A stretch of 61,191 bases of DNA from Thermofilum sp. (GTDB taxonomy: Archaea; Thermoproteota; Thermoprotei; Thermofilales; Thermofilaceae), in NCBI GenBank assembly GCA_020832965.1, contig JAJHRM010000004.1, positions 1-61,191 of the forward strand, written 5' to 3'. How positions within the stretch are numbered: the first letter of the stretch is position 1; the number at the start of each line of letters is the position of its first letter. This document shows, one piece after another, positions 1-8,955 of the stretch. Made by a program: the position numbers and the translations under genes. A model generated the notes under the pieces. That model was not told the origin of the DNA. It worked only from the letters and a program-made list of their open reading frames with translations, and searched no databases.

Positions 1-321
1 CTCCTCCTTGTGAAGGTCGATGACGCATGGCGCTCCTCCGTCCCCCCTCACGCTCCCGTCGGGCATCACGAAGCGCACTAGCAGCGTTGCTGCTGGCGGA
101 TTGGGCACAGTTCTCTTCCCTGCTTCCTCGCGCATCTTTAATACGTTCCCCCACTCTGCCATCCACTCCTCCCTGTAGCACAGCGCTCCCTTAGTCCTAG
201 CACAGCCGTTAGCGAAGTCCCTGAACAGCTGCCTGAGCCTCGGCAGGTTTTCGCTGTCAACGTGAAGCTTGAACACCCTGAACCCACCCCTCCAATTGCC
301 CTTACCCCTCTCCGCGCTCAT
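1..321 (-). CDS. TnpB-like (IS605 OrfB) protein, N-terminal part, cut by window edge
   Basis: The reading frame begins at an ATG whose complement lies at 319-321 and runs off the left edge, so only about 107 N-terminal residues are visible. The translation (MSAERGKGNWRGGFRVF...) aligns along its whole length with the N-terminus of the complete gene at 43443-44684, which keeps RuvC-like and zinc-knuckle motifs. It is therefore a second copy of that TnpB-like family. The visible part is the N-terminal RNA/DNA-binding region; the nuclease motifs lie outside the window. The sequence upstream of the start is also shared with the other copy, so the two are paralogous insertions. Whether this copy is intact cannot be judged. 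Confidence 0.75.
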   Translation of the reverse strand, partial: MSAERGKGNWRGGFRVFKLHVDSENLPRLRQLFRDFANGCARTKGALCYREEWMAEWGNVLKMREEAGKRTVPNPPAATLLVRFVMPDGSVRGDGGAPCVIDLHKEE

Positions 322-371
322 GTTCCCACCCTCCGGTGGCGGGTGGGGCGCCCTCTCGCAGGCGCGGCGGC
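322..371 (-). repeat. Upstream block shared with the second TnpB-like copy
   Basis: Read on the minus strand, this stretch carries a GC-rich block (GGGCGCCCCACCCGCC then GGAGGGTGGGAAC) directly before the ATG at 321. A very similar block precedes the start of the paralogue at 44684 (about 44685-44735). It can fold (CCACCC against GGGTGG) and probably marks the left part of the element or its leader. The following 372-908 contains no gene that I can support. Confidence 0.5.
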
Positions 372-908
372 GCGGAGCAAGTGCGCGCTATAGCCCCCTC
401 GGGACGCCTAGCATAGACTACATGCATAGTCTCGTTTACGCAGGTCCGGGCGCCTCACCTTAAGCCGACCTTAGTGCTGGAGCGCGAATGTCTTAAAAAA
501 TTTTCTGCGGCCTTCAGAGAGCTGGCTAGAAGGACATTGGCACGCGCCTAACAAAATCTTCAGCATATGACCATAATTTTTTAAATTGAAAGAGTTTTAA
601 CTGGAATGGGGATGATTGCTCAGAGTTGCTCTGAACAGTGAGGAAAAGGCATTTGCATGACCCTTATTACCCCATTAAGCATTAAGCGACACCCCTACTT
701 TTCGCAGGGTTAAGCTAGTGCACTACGGCTAGGTAGCCTTCTAGGTGTACGTGTTTCGGCATCTCCCGTCATTTCAATGTAGTGCTGGTTGTGTGGTCGC
801 GCACTACATCTTCACTTTTACGCGCTGAAAGCTAAGCTGTACATTTAACAGGGTAGTCCATCGTTCTTCGTTCTATTGCATACTCCTGGGGTGTCTCTAG
901 GATTACTC

Positions 909-1178
909 CTAGAACCTTGTTACGCTTAAAACGTCCACTTGGCTCACGCCTGGAACCGCTTGTAAAATGTTTTCAAGCTCTTCTGTGCCGCCCTCGGTTT
1001 CTTCAGGCATCAGTATCACCATTCTGAGAGCTTCTAGACCGAACGCTATTGGCTCGGATTGATATTGAGCTAACTGGTACTTTCCAGGCAGCTTTTTCAA
1101 TATCCTGTTTTTTAGCTCCTCCGGCTTCAAATCCGCGTCCTCGGGGAAGATTCTCAGTAGTACAGCTATACGGGCCAT
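909..1178 (-). CDS. Translation elongation factor aEF-1beta
   Basis: This 89-residue protein (MARIAVLLRIFPEDAD... ending VDVLSVTRF) is the archaeal guanine-nucleotide exchange factor for EF-1alpha, which recycles GDP during elongation. The length and the ferredoxin-like pattern, with the conserved EPIAFGLEAL core, match the family. The frame stays open for 70 more codons upstream, but these are not family-like, so the ATG at 1176-1178 is chosen. A CTTTTAAG-type TATA element read on the minus strand near 1230-1238 would give a short leader. The zinc-ribbon gene at 1532-1711 is its usual archaeal neighbour, here separated by about 350 bp. Confidence 0.9.
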   Translation of the reverse strand: MARIAVLLRIFPEDADLKPEELKNRILKKLPGKYQLAQYQSEPIAFGLEALRMVILMPEETEGGTEELENILQAVPGVSQVDVLSVTRF

Positions 1179-1416
1179 GTTGACCGAGGTGACTACAGCA
1201 GGGTTAATAATAACGTTTTCGCTAATAGTGCTTAAAAGCATAGAAGAGGCACAAAAGCTAGCGCAGAGTTTGCATTCCAAGGCATCCGTGCACATAAACA
1301 TGTGGGGCAAGTACTGGGTTATGAGGTTCAGCACACACGAAGCACTAAAACTTGCTAGGAAAAGTGGGGAGCAGAGAAGACCCCTCAAGGAGCCAGCCCA
1401 AAAGAAAAACCTATAG
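1177..1416 (+). CDS. Possible small hypothetical protein
   Basis: This 79-codon frame lies opposite the aEF-1beta start and overlaps it by two bases. I do not recognise a family. The C-terminal half (VHINMWGKYWVMRF followed by a basic helix) looks protein-like. A start at the TTG at 1270 (about 48 residues) would fit a plus-strand TATA-like CTTAAAAG near 1230 better than the ATG at 1177, whose coding region would contain the aEF-1beta promoter. It sits in the unexpected gap between the zinc-ribbon gene and aEF-1beta. It may equally be a chance frame. Confidence 0.3.
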   Translation: MLTEVTTAGLIITFSLIVLKSIEEAQKLAQSLHSKASVHINMWGKYWVMRFSTHEALKLARKSGEQRRPLKEPAQKKNL

Positions 1417-1531
1417 CCAAGTAATACGCAGATTACTCAAGCTCGCGGAAAACCACTCCCTTCTACAAGAAATTTAAACTCCACAAGACAGCTTTCATTC
1501 AGGGCGCGCGAAGCCATCAATCTAGCAGAAC

Positions 1532-1711
1532 TCACGGGCCCTCAAAACCACATTTGGGGCAAACATATCTATTCCCCTGTTTCCTGCACTTCTCACATCT
1601 CCAGATTACTGCCTCTCCACAGTTTGGACAACGGAAGCTTGTTGCTCTTTGAGACGGTGCTATCGGCCTTCCGCAGGAAGTACATTTAGGCAGTGGTATA
1701 GTGGCAGCCAT
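1532..1711 (-). CDS. Small zinc-ribbon protein (HVO_2753 / DUF1610-like)
   Basis: This 59-residue protein holds four CxxC pairs (CTSCG, CPNCG, CEKC, CPKCGF), giving two zinc-binding sites, and ends with the GFEGP typical of the HVO_2753/DUF1610-like archaeal zinc fingers. In many archaea that family is encoded beside aEF-1beta, as it is here (downstream on the same strand). Its molecular role is not established; a link to translation is inferred from context. The frame is open upstream, but the ATG at 1709-1711 is preceded on the minus strand by a TATA-like TTTATTAAA about 30 nt away, and the extra residues are not family-like. Confidence 0.8.
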   Translation of the reverse strand: MAATIPLPKCTSCGRPIAPSQRATSFRCPNCGEAVIWRCEKCRKQGNRYVCPKCGFEGP

Positions 1712-1827
1712 ATTCCGCCTCTGCTTTTCGGGCGTATTTTTTAATAAATCTTTCGCACCGCGTAGCATAGTTTTCAAATGCGATAAGCTCACAGCACTAG
1801 GTGAAAAGAATGCTGGAATGCTTAAGC

Positions 1828-1916
1828 GCGCATCAAAGTGCTCAGCTTCCTACCAACACCCAGCAAGGTAAAGCCCATAACCCTGCGATAAGGCGGGGTG
1901 ACGGATAGCGCGCGCT
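1828..1916 (+). mobile_element. Solo tnpB 3' end (left arm of a 77-bp inverted repeat)
   Basis: Positions 1828-1904 are a perfect 77-bp inverted copy of 3400-3476. The sequence corresponds to the last codons and 3' flank of the tnpB genes at 8956-10149 and 30301-31668 (shared AACCCTGCGATAAGGCGGGG). Nothing of the rest of tnpB precedes it. As at the other tnpB ends, GCGCGCGC follows within a few bases (1907-1916). In IS605-type elements this region encodes the 3' part of the guide RNA, so it may be a relic or a retained RNA; transcription is not shown by the sequence. Confidence 0.8.
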
Positions 1917-2146
1917 ACACCTATCGCAGCCTCAACTGCTGCTTGCAAATTGTGCTCAGCTGCATCTACCAGGTCTTCATTCTCAGCAAATCGCTCCTCA
2001 TCGTTTTAAGCCTCCTTACCGCTCTCCAAAACCTGCCTACCCTAGCCTTTACTCCCGCGCGCAAGCGCGCTAGGAGGCATTGATGCGTAGTATTTCTTTT
2101 CTCGTTGGGTAAATGTGATGTTTAGGCCTCAATGCGTGCGCCTAGG

Positions 2147-2156
2147 AAATATATAT
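2147..2156 (+). promoter_or_regulatory. TATA box for the methyltransferase gene
   Basis: AAATATATAT is centred about 27 nt before the GTG at 2180, the spacing expected for an archaeal TATA box driving a leaderless transcript. Confidence 0.6.
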
Positions 2157-2179
2157 CATGCTTTCCTGAGTCGTAAAGT

Positions 2180-2668
2180 GTGTCTATCAATTACGACCTG
2201 GTTGCAGAGATTTATGACGAGCTTTATGGTCCTGAACAGATTAGCAAGAATATTGTGGCTTCGACATTTCTATCCGGCAGTGAGACCGTGCTGGATGCCG
2301 GGTGTGGCGTTGGCATTCTCTCAAGCTTTCTCAAGGAATCATACTATATTTGTCTGGATTTGAGCCTCGGCATGCTCAGGGTGTTTAAGTTAAGGAAGTG
2401 TCTCTGCGATGCTGTACAGGGCGACGTGAGCATGCCTCCTTTTCGGAACGACTGTGTGGACGGCTTAGCATGTATAACTGTAATCCACGAAGCTCCTGGC
2501 TCACTTCAGAGTCTTGCCCGCGTTTTGAAGCCTGGCAGAGTGTTAGTTTTGAGTGTGAAGGAGAGGTTGCTCAGGGAGCCTTTAGCGTTTCCCAGGGACT
2601 TTACTGTGGAAAAAGTTATAGAAACCTCGGGTGACACTTTGTATGTTTTGAGGAAGGTGAGCTTGTGA
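2180..2668 (+). CDS. SAM-dependent class I methyltransferase
   Basis: This 162-residue protein carries the class I methyltransferase motif I (VLDAGCGVG, around residues 37-45), an acidic end of strand two (YICLDLS) and a motif IV-like region, so it should bind S-adenosylmethionine. It is short for the fold and its substrate cannot be predicted. The GTG start at 2180 sits one TATA-box spacing after AAATATATAT and suggests a leaderless mRNA. The stop overlaps the GTG of the next gene by four bases (GTGA), so the pair is co-transcribed. Both genes lie between the arms of a perfect inverted repeat built from tnpB 3' ends (1828-1904 and 3400-3476), so they may have been moved or captured together. 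Confidence 0.8.
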   Translation: MSINYDLVAEIYDELYGPEQISKNIVASTFLSGSETVLDAGCGVGILSSFLKESYYICLDLSLGMLRVFKLRKCLCDAVQGDVSMPPFRNDCVDGLACITVIHEAPGSLQSLARVLKPGRVLVLSVKERLLREPLAFPRDFTVEKVIETSGDTLYVLRKVSL

Positions 2669-3387
2669 GCTTTAACGGGCCAAGGATAATTGCTTTTGGC
2701 GATACACACGCACCTTTGTATGTCCATTATTTGTCCGAGTCTCTTAAGAGACTCGACTTAAAGACTGAGCTCGTCCTCGTGGCTGGGGACGTTGTGGCTA
2801 AGGGTGACTGGAGGATGTGTAGGCAGGTTGAGGAGCTGCTTAGAAAGTTTTCCCCGGAAGCAATGGTTATAGGCGTGTTTGGCAACGAGGACTACGAGGA
2901 GGTTAGAGGCAGGATTAGGGAGGAGTGTAATAGTATTTTGTGGCTCGAGGATGACGCAGCAGAGGTTAATGTCTATGGGATGAAGGTTAGGGTTGTTGGT
3001 ACCACGGGTATCCTGGACGAGCCTACTAGGTGGCAGAGGCGCAACATTCCGAGGATAAGGGAGATTTACGGGAGGAGGCTTGAGAAGGTAAAGGAGCTGT
3101 TGGGCAAGGGGGGTGGAGACTTGACAGTGCTTCTCACACACTACCCCCCGAGATGCCGCACGCTTACGGGTGAAGACGAGAGATTTTGGAGGGAGATGTC
3201 TTCTGAAAGGTTGACGGAGCTGTTGAGGAAACAAAGCGTAGACTTGGTCGTGCATGGGCACCTGCACAATAGCATTGTTCACCGTGACCGTATCGGCATA
3301 ACTCCCGTCTACAACGTATCTCTCCCAGCCACGAAGAGCGTCACAGTGATCGAGCTGAAGAGGACAGGGCTTGCGCAATTCTTCTAG
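2665..3387 (+). CDS. Calcineurin-like metallophosphoesterase
   Basis: This 240-residue protein shows the metal-binding motifs of the superfamily in order: GDTHAP (residues 12-17, in place of GDxHG), AGDVV (about 40), GNED, THYPP and HGHLH (about 195-200). It should hydrolyse phosphoester bonds using a two-metal centre; the substrate is unknown. The GTG start overlaps the upstream methyltransferase stop. The C-terminus ends a few bases before the right arm of the inverted repeat at 3391. Confidence 0.85.
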   Translation: MSFNGPRIIAFGDTHAPLYVHYLSESLKRLDLKTELVLVAGDVVAKGDWRMCRQVEELLRKFSPEAMVIGVFGNEDYEEVRGRIREECNSILWLEDDAAEVNVYGMKVRVVGTTGILDEPTRWQRRNIPRIREIYGRRLEKVKELLGKGGGDLTVLLTHYPPRCRTLTGEDERFWREMSSERLTELLRKQSVDLVVHGHLHNSIVHRDRIGITPVYNVSLPATKSVTVIELKRTGLAQFF

Positions 3388-3390
3388 GTA

Positions 3391-3603
3391 GCGCGCCACC
3401 CGTCACCCCGCCTTATCGCAGGGTTATGGGCTTTACCTTGCTGGGTGTTGGTAGGAAGCTGAGCACTTTGATGCGCTCGGCAGCTCTGCCTCTATCCCCA
3501 GCGCTTTTAGCCCCCCTAGCCATGGTGCCCAAGCCCCTGTTTACGTCGCTGTGCAATGTGTGCCCACGGGGGCATGTGACAAGTCCTTGAGTCTTCCTCT
3601 AGC
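3391..3603 (-). mobile_element. Solo tnpB 3' end (right arm of inverted repeat, about 210 bp)
   Basis: Read on the minus strand, this segment matches the final roughly 65 codons plus 3' flank of the intact tnpB at 30301-31668, with stops and frameshifts, so it no longer codes. It retains the CGGGCACAC-like zinc-knuckle region and the conserved terminal AACCCTGCGATAAGGCGGGG. Positions 3400-3476 are a perfect inverted copy of 1828-1904. The terminal GGCGCGCTA again abuts the end. The rest of the 3604-3909 intergenic region holds only the promoter of the next gene. Confidence 0.8.
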
Positions 3604-3909
3604 GCGCTTCCACAGGGGTATCTTCCCCAACACCTTTATGCTCGTGCTTATCCTCTTTTAAGCGCGCCTCGAGGCAATCAGTATTCGAGTACGCTTCTTC
3701 ACGTGTCAAATGCGAGCTGCCTCATCATCTGTTCATGTTGACGTAGGCTCCCTATTAAAATTGACTCTCCGTGCTAAAGCACATGGTGCGTGGAGGATGT
3801 ATGATACGTTAGCATGCGCTTGAATGCAGAGGATCTTTATCTGAATTGCGCGTGATTAAGCCTTGAAAGATTTATTTTAAGCGCGTTTTTCTTCCTACTA
3901 GGTGCTGTT

Positions 3910-4836
3910 GTGAGTGCACGCTTCGCTATCGAGGCGTTGAAGCAGTTAAGAGAGGAGGATTACAGGCTGCTCGTCGCTGTTGAAAGGGGGATGATTAACC
4001 ATGAGTATGTGGATGTTAAGCTTGTAGCGGGCATTTCAGGGCTTGAAGAGGAGTACGTTGCTGGGAGGCTTAAGGGACTTGCGAGGCTGGGCCTGCTTCA
4101 GAGGTACAAGGGGTCATTTACTGGGTACGTTTTAGCTACTAGAGGCTATGACTGCTTGGCGCTCTACGTGCTGGTGAAGAGGGGAACGCTGTCCCAGCTT
4201 TCCCCCTCGCCGTACGGGGAGGGCAAGGAGAGCGAAGTGTACCTCGGGAAGACTGTGGGTGAGAGAGTTGTTGTTGTGAAGTTTCACCGCGCCGGTAGGA
4301 CGAGTTTTAGGAGGGCTAAGCTCGTCAGAGGATACATTGCCGATAAGAGGCATTTTTCTTGGCTTTATAGTGCTAGGCTTGCCGCTATGAGGGAGTATGA
4401 GGCGCTTAGGATTTTATGGAAGAGGGGCGCGTCTGTCCCCGAGCCTATTGACTGGAACAGGCACGTAGTGGTTACCGGCTACGTTGAGGGGGACGAGCTC
4501 TATCTGGTCCCGGAGCTCAGCGACCCTAAGGCTTTCATGGAGAGGGTATTGCTTGAGGTTGAGAAGTGTTATGGGGCGGGCGTCGTTCATGGGGACTTAA
4601 GCGAGTACAATGTATTAGTGGCGAGGGGGGAGAAACCTGTCCTTATTGATTGGCCGCAGTGGATTCCGAGTAGTCACCCGATGACTTCTTTCTACTTGAA
4701 GAGAGACATCGTCAATATTGCCTCTTTCTTCGCGAAAAAGTATAGGGTAAGTGTCGACCCCGAGAGGCTTGGAGAAGAGTTCTTAAAACGCATGCGCCCC
4801 CATTATACCCCCTCACTTGGATCTGAGGCGCCATAA
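3910..4836 (+). CDS. RIO-type serine/threonine kinase Rio2
   Basis: This 308-residue protein has the Rio2 layout. An N-terminal winged-helix domain (about 1-85) is followed by a kinase domain with the glycine-rich loop GEGKESEVYLG (about 103), the ATP-anchoring lysine in VVVKFHRAG, the catalytic HGDLSEYNVLV (about 225) and the metal-binding IDWPQWI. Rio2 acts in late small-subunit ribosome maturation, binding pre-40S/30S particles and cycling by ATP hydrolysis. The GTG start at 3910 follows a TATA-like TTTATTTTAA at 3871-3880. It stands alone between intergenic regions, as a single-gene unit. Confidence 0.93.
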   Translation: MSARFAIEALKQLREEDYRLLVAVERGMINHEYVDVKLVAGISGLEEEYVAGRLKGLARLGLLQRYKGSFTGYVLATRGYDCLALYVLVKRGTLSQLSPSPYGEGKESEVYLGKTVGERVVVVKFHRAGRTSFRRAKLVRGYIADKRHFSWLYSARLAAMREYEALRILWKRGASVPEPIDWNRHVVVTGYVEGDELYLVPELSDPKAFMERVLLEVEKCYGAGVVHGDLSEYNVLVARGEKPVLIDWPQWIPSSHPMTSFYLKRDIVNIASFFAKKYRVSVDPERLGEEFLKRMRPHYTPSLGSEAP

Positions 4837-4992
4837 GCTACATGGTTTTTCCGCCCCGTTGCACGTGGAAGCTATCTGTAACTGCTTAGAGAGCCTTGCT
4901 GCCGAGGTAGTGCGCAGCAGGTTATGCTGTCCTAGACTTCGTTGGAGGATTACCTTTTTAAGCAAGTTTTTTCTTGAAGGCTAGGACGCGCG

Positions 4993-6981
4993 TTGTTTAG
5001 GAAGATACTCGGCTTAGACTTGCTGCCTGGCAGCTCGCCTCAGGGTGCTGCTCACCTGTTTGCCGCCGTCTTGGTAGTTGATGGGAGGGTTGTCGAGAGG
5101 TGGGGGAAGGTTGATCTTGACAAAATCATGGAGATTATTTCTGAGTGGGGCGTGGAGGCCTTAGCCCTGGATAATGTTTACGAGCTTGCTCCAAGCGTTA
5201 ACGAGTTAAGTGAGATCTTGAAGAAATTCCCCAGGAGCCCGCACGTTATCCAGGTGACGATTATAGATGGGGAGCCTGTGAGCCTGGAGGCGCTGTGTGC
5301 TCTGACTGGCATCTGCAGTGGGAAGCTCGATCCCCTTCAGACTGCTGAAGCTTGCGCTTTACTTGCGTATAATGGTGTTGGCGGAGAGGCACTAGTATTC
5401 GAGGAGGAGACCATAATTCGCGTGGGTCGTGGCAGGGTTCCCGGTCAGGGGGGTATGAGTTGTGAGAGGTTTAAGAGGAACATCGAGTTACAGGTGAAGA
5501 GGAAGGTTAGGGAGATAGCCGAGGCCCTCAGGAGGAGCTCCCTCGACTATGACTTGTTCTTGAGGAAGAGTGGCGAGGGGCTAACGGGGGCTACTTTCAT
5601 CGTTTACGCCGCTAGGGAGAAGCTAGGTGGTATTGTTAGGAGCGAGGATGGTCACGAACTCTTCGTGAGGATAGAGCCTGTGAGCCGTGAAAGAGTGGAG
5701 TTCCAGCCCCTTGGGGCGAAAATATCCTACAAGCCCTTCTCGGACAGGTACCTGATCGTGGGCATTGATCCTGGAATGTCTACAGGCTACGCGGCCTTGG
5801 ACTTGAGGGGGAGCTTGCTGGTACTTGAGACAAGAAGACTGCTGGGCAGAGGGGAGCTGATGAGGAGGCTCTATTCCATAGGTAAGCCTGTAGTCGTGGC
5901 GACGGACGTAAGTCCTCCCCCAGCTTACGTGAAGAAGATAGCCTCTACGCTTGGGGCTCTCCTGTACACTCCCAGTCGGTCTCTAAGCGTTGAGGAGAAG
6001 AGGAGGCTCGCCTACGAGATCGCTGAGGCGTACGGCTTTAAGGTTAGGACTACTCACGAGAGGGACTCCCTGGCGGCAGCCTACAAGGCTTTTCTCTCCT
6101 ACAAACCCCTCTTCGAGGAGGTGGAGAGGGAGAGCGAGAAGTATGAGTTACCGTTGCCACTAGATGAGGCAAAGCTGCTAGTGATTAAGGGTAAGCCCGT
6201 ATCGACGGCTATTCAGGAGGTTTTGAGGAGGCACGTAGGCCTCAAGCTCCCAACTATGAAACATGAGAAGTACCCCGCAGGCGTTGGTGGCGAGAGGACT
6301 CAGGGGGAGCTAGAGTTCTTGAGAAGGGTTGTGAGTAGCCTCATTCAAGAGAACAGTTTGCTTAAGCGTGAGTTGAGGATCGCTGAGGAGAGGGCTATGA
6401 GGAGTGAGGAAACTCTCAGGAGGCTCCTCTCCCTCCGCGATCTCGGAAGGAGTGCTAACCCCGAGTTTCTGAAGATGCAGTCGAGGGTGGAGATGCTCCA
6501 GTCTGAAATTAATTCCTTGAGAAGCGCACTTGATGAGTATAGATCAAAGGTTCGGAAGCTCAGCGACGCTCTACTCTCTCTAGCCGCTGGAGAAAAGATC
6601 GTGGCATTAAAGCTATCAAGCGCCCTTGAGAGGGGCCCCTTGAGGGTTAGCTACTTGGCTGTTGACAAGGAGCTCCCCGAGGACTACTTGATCAGTGTTC
6701 TCGAGGAATTAAAGCCCCCCGGGTCAAACTTATACGTGTTTTTTAAGTCATCGTTCGACATCGATAAGCTTCGGGGTAAACTCCCGCTCGGAGTTGTCCC
6801 CTTATCGCTTGAGTGGTTTACTCAGCTAGAGGATGTTGGTGACTTCATAGTCCTACCTTTAGGAGAGATAGAGAGAATGGCCTACTTATTTAGTGAGAGT
6901 TTTGAGAGGGAGAAGTTGAGGAAGCTGCTAGAGAACTACCGGGAGGAGAGGAGGAAAAGCTTAGGAAAAACGCCTAAATAG
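4993..6981 (+). CDS. DUF460 family protein (RNase H-fold plus coiled coil)
   Basis: This 662-residue protein matches the archaeal DUF460/COG2433 family. An RuvC/YqgF-like RNase H fold is indicated by VGIDPGMSTGYAALD around residues 256-270, followed by a long charged coiled coil (about 430-540) and a conserved C-terminal domain. Family members are suspected nucleases, but no activity is proven. The TTG start at 4993 gives MFRKILGLDLLPG; a TATA-like CTTTTTAAG near 4951-4959 would yield a very short leader. It is monocistronic here, with AdoMet synthetase convergent downstream. Confidence 0.85.
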   Translation: MFRKILGLDLLPGSSPQGAAHLFAAVLVVDGRVVERWGKVDLDKIMEIISEWGVEALALDNVYELAPSVNELSEILKKFPRSPHVIQVTIIDGEPVSLEALCALTGICSGKLDPLQTAEACALLAYNGVGGEALVFEEETIIRVGRGRVPGQGGMSCERFKRNIELQVKRKVREIAEALRRSSLDYDLFLRKSGEGLTGATFIVYAAREKLGGIVRSEDGHELFVRIEPVSRERVEFQPLGAKISYKPFSDRYLIVGIDPGMSTGYAALDLRGSLLVLETRRLLGRGELMRRLYSIGKPVVVATDVSPPPAYVKKIASTLGALLYTPSRSLSVEEKRRLAYEIAEAYGFKVRTTHERDSLAAAYKAFLSYKPLFEEVERESEKYELPLPLDEAKLLVIKGKPVSTAIQEVLRRHVGLKLPTMKHEKYPAGVGGERTQGELEFLRRVVSSLIQENSLLKRELRIAEERAMRSEETLRRLLSLRDLGRSANPEFLKMQSRVEMLQSEINSLRSALDEYRSKVRKLSDALLSLAAGEKIVALKLSSALERGPLRVSYLAVDKELPEDYLISVLEELKPPGSNLYVFFKSSFDIDKLRGKLPLGVVPLSLEWFTQLEDVGDFIVLPLGEIERMAYLFSESFEREKLRKLLENYREERRKSLGKTPK

Positions 6982-7076
6982 TGCGCTAAGTAGCTCCAAA
7001 CAGCTCGGAAGCCTAAGTCATTACCTCTAGGTCCTGAAACGCATGCTAGACTCTCCTGCCTCCTCCCAGGCGTATT

Positions 7077-8297
7077 CTAGAAGATAGCGAGTTCTCCTCT
7101 GAGGAGTTTTTCCCATAACGCATTTATCCTGTCAAGGTGGTTTGAGAGAACTTCCTCAGCTTGATGCTTAACGCGTTGGGTGACTGCTTCCGGAGCATTA
7201 ATGGCTACGTAGGCGAGTAGGGGCTGGTTAATCGGCTTCCCGATCTGGCTTATCAGCTTGACGTAGGCCTCTCTTATATGGTCTAGGCTGACTATTTCGC
7301 TTGCTGCTTGGAAAGCTACGACGTTGTAGAGCTTGCCTATGTGGCTGATTGGATTCTTGCCAGCGGTTGCCTCAAGGGACATTGGCCTAAGGGGCGTGAT
7401 GAGGCCGTTGGCACGGTTCCCCCTCCCAGTAGTGCCGTCGTCCCCATGCTCAGCTGACGTGCCTGTTACTGTTAGGTAGATTCCTCCCTTGTCTGCTTTG
7501 GAAGGCTCATCACCCGTATTTACGTGAACTTCAAGCTCAAAGTCTGCTATGCTTGCTGCGTGCTCCTTCACGATCTTCGAGACCCTTTCCTTCAAGTCTA
7601 GGTATTCTTGCAGGTTGCCTATGAACCTGGAAATCGCAGCCATTGCTATTGTAAGCGTGAGTTTGTTTCCCCTCCTTACTCCCATTACTTTTATGTCCTC
7701 GCCTATTGCGGGCAGCTCATTCTTCACGCCGGGGGAGTTCAGAAGTCTCTCCGTCTCCAGGACTATTCTTTCGGCAGGAGAGAGAGGTGCGTAGCCTATG
7801 CCCATTGAAGTGTCATTCGCGCCTGGATACTTTCCCTGCCTGGTGTAAATGTCTACAAGGTCGGCTGACCCCTTCCCAACCCTATAGTCGGTGATAACGT
7901 GGGTGTCCGGGTCCAGGAACCTGATGTTTGCCCTGATCCACTCGCGCGTGGCCTTTAAGATTATTGGTCCCACTGGGACACTTTCCCTGCCATCATGGGT
8001 AACTACTTCTGTCGTAGCCCTCCCAGAGACCAATATGTAGATTGGCTGAACGACCTCCCCTCCTCCAAACCTGGGGTTTGACTGGCCTCCAACAACCAGA
8101 ACCTTGTCCAGGTTGTGGTGAAGTATTGATCCGTACTTTTCAAGGTAGTACCTTGAGAGAGCCCGGCTTGCTGCCTCAGCTATGGAGTCAGCGATGTAGT
8201 CCGGGTGACCAGTCCCCTTCCTCTCAACAATCTCCACGTGGAGGTCAGCTGGTGGCACATAGCTTGACTTCTCAACTACTATGTTCTTCGGATTCAT
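7077..8297 (-). CDS. mat: S-adenosylmethionine synthetase, archaeal type
   Basis: This 406-residue enzyme makes S-adenosylmethionine from methionine and ATP and supplies the methyltransferases and radical SAM enzymes of the cell. It belongs to the archaeal class, with [15 protein letters not shown] near the N-terminus (residues about 25-40), [12 protein letters not shown], and the [15 protein letters not shown] region. Length matches the family (about 400). The ATG at 8297 is preferred over the adjacent upstream TTG; a minus-strand TATA (TTATAAATT, about 8320-8330) lies 25-30 nt upstream. It is convergent with the DUF460 gene. Confidence 0.95.
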   Translation of the reverse strand: MNPKNIVVEKSSYVPPADLHVEIVERKGTGHPDYIADSIAEAASRALSRYYLEKYGSILHHNLDKVLVVGGQSNPRFGGGEVVQPIYILVSGRATTEVVTHDGRESVPVGPIILKATREWIRANIRFLDPDTHVITDYRVGKGSADLVDIYTRQGKYPGANDTSMGIGYAPLSPAERIVLETERLLNSPGVKNELPAIGEDIKVMGVRRGNKLTLTIAMAAISRFIGNLQEYLDLKERVSKIVKEHAASIADFELEVHVNTGDEPSKADKGGIYLTVTGTSAEHGDDGTTGRGNRANGLITPLRPMSLEATAGKNPISHIGKLYNVVAFQAASEIVSLDHIREAYVKLISQIGKPINQPLLAYVAINAPEAVTQRVKHQAEEVLSNHLDRINALWEKLLRGELAIF

Positions 8298-8361
8298 CAA
8301 GTAAGGTTTCCTTGTAGAATTAATTTATAATGTTTACTGAAAATTACTCCTAGTCATATCA

Positions 8362-8706
8362 CTACTCATCCTCGCTCAACTCTTTTGCCCCCTCTTGAGG
8401 CTGGACCCGCTGGGCGGACTGATCCTGCTCAAAGAATGTTACCTTTTCAGGTTCAATGGATACGAATAACAGGTTACTGCCGCGAATAAAGACCGTCCCC
8501 AGCTGAGCTACGAGCTTGTTTACTTCTGTTAGCATCTTTGTGTCGTCCAGTACAAGGTTCATTGCGTTATCGGTTAGGCGCAGCCTTCCTGAATACTCGC
8601 TTCCATCTTTCAGCTTCACAAAAATGCTCTTCCCGGTATAACTTTTGAGGTAATCCAGAGGCTGCATGTATCTTATTCCTTTCAGGGTTTTTGGTTGTGC
8701 TACCAT
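8362..8706 (-). CDS. Sm-like (Lsm) RNA-binding protein
   Basis: This 114-residue protein carries the Sm1 motif (GKSIFVKLKDGSEYSGRL through the conserved N of AMNLVLDD) and an Sm2-like IRGSNLLFVSIE, so it should form a heptameric ring that binds U-rich RNA. Beyond the Sm fold it has an unusually long Gln/Glu-rich tail of about 25 residues. The ATG at 8706 is about 27 nt after a minus-strand TATA (CATAAATAT, about 8728-8738); a TTG one codon upstream is the alternative start. It is transcribed toward the AdoMet synthetase gene. Confidence 0.88.
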   Translation of the reverse strand: MVAQPKTLKGIRYMQPLDYLKSYTGKSIFVKLKDGSEYSGRLRLTDNAMNLVLDDTKMLTEVNKLVAQLGTVFIRGSNLLFVSIEPEKVTFFEQDQSAQRVQPQEGAKELSEDE

Positions 8707-8955
8707 CAATGCGTGAGCTTACGGAAGCATATTTATGGTTTTTCATAGTATATGCCATGTGATTTCCGAAGATAAAGCCCGAGGCACTGTGAATCATAAA
8801 GCTAGCCTTGAGGGTGCGCGCGCGAGGGTGAGAGCATGACCAGGAAGCCCAATTTTACCAGCAGCGACCCTGGGGCTCAGGGTGGGGCTCTGGGGTTGAA
8901 GCTTCACGGCACTAGGAGGAGTAGAGCGGGCGGCTGCTCCGGGGATGGGGGCGGC

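Noticed and set aside
2758..3399. Minus-strand open frame of 213 codons opposite the metallophosphoesterase
   Set aside because: The plus-strand gene has all catalytic motifs; the complement has none.
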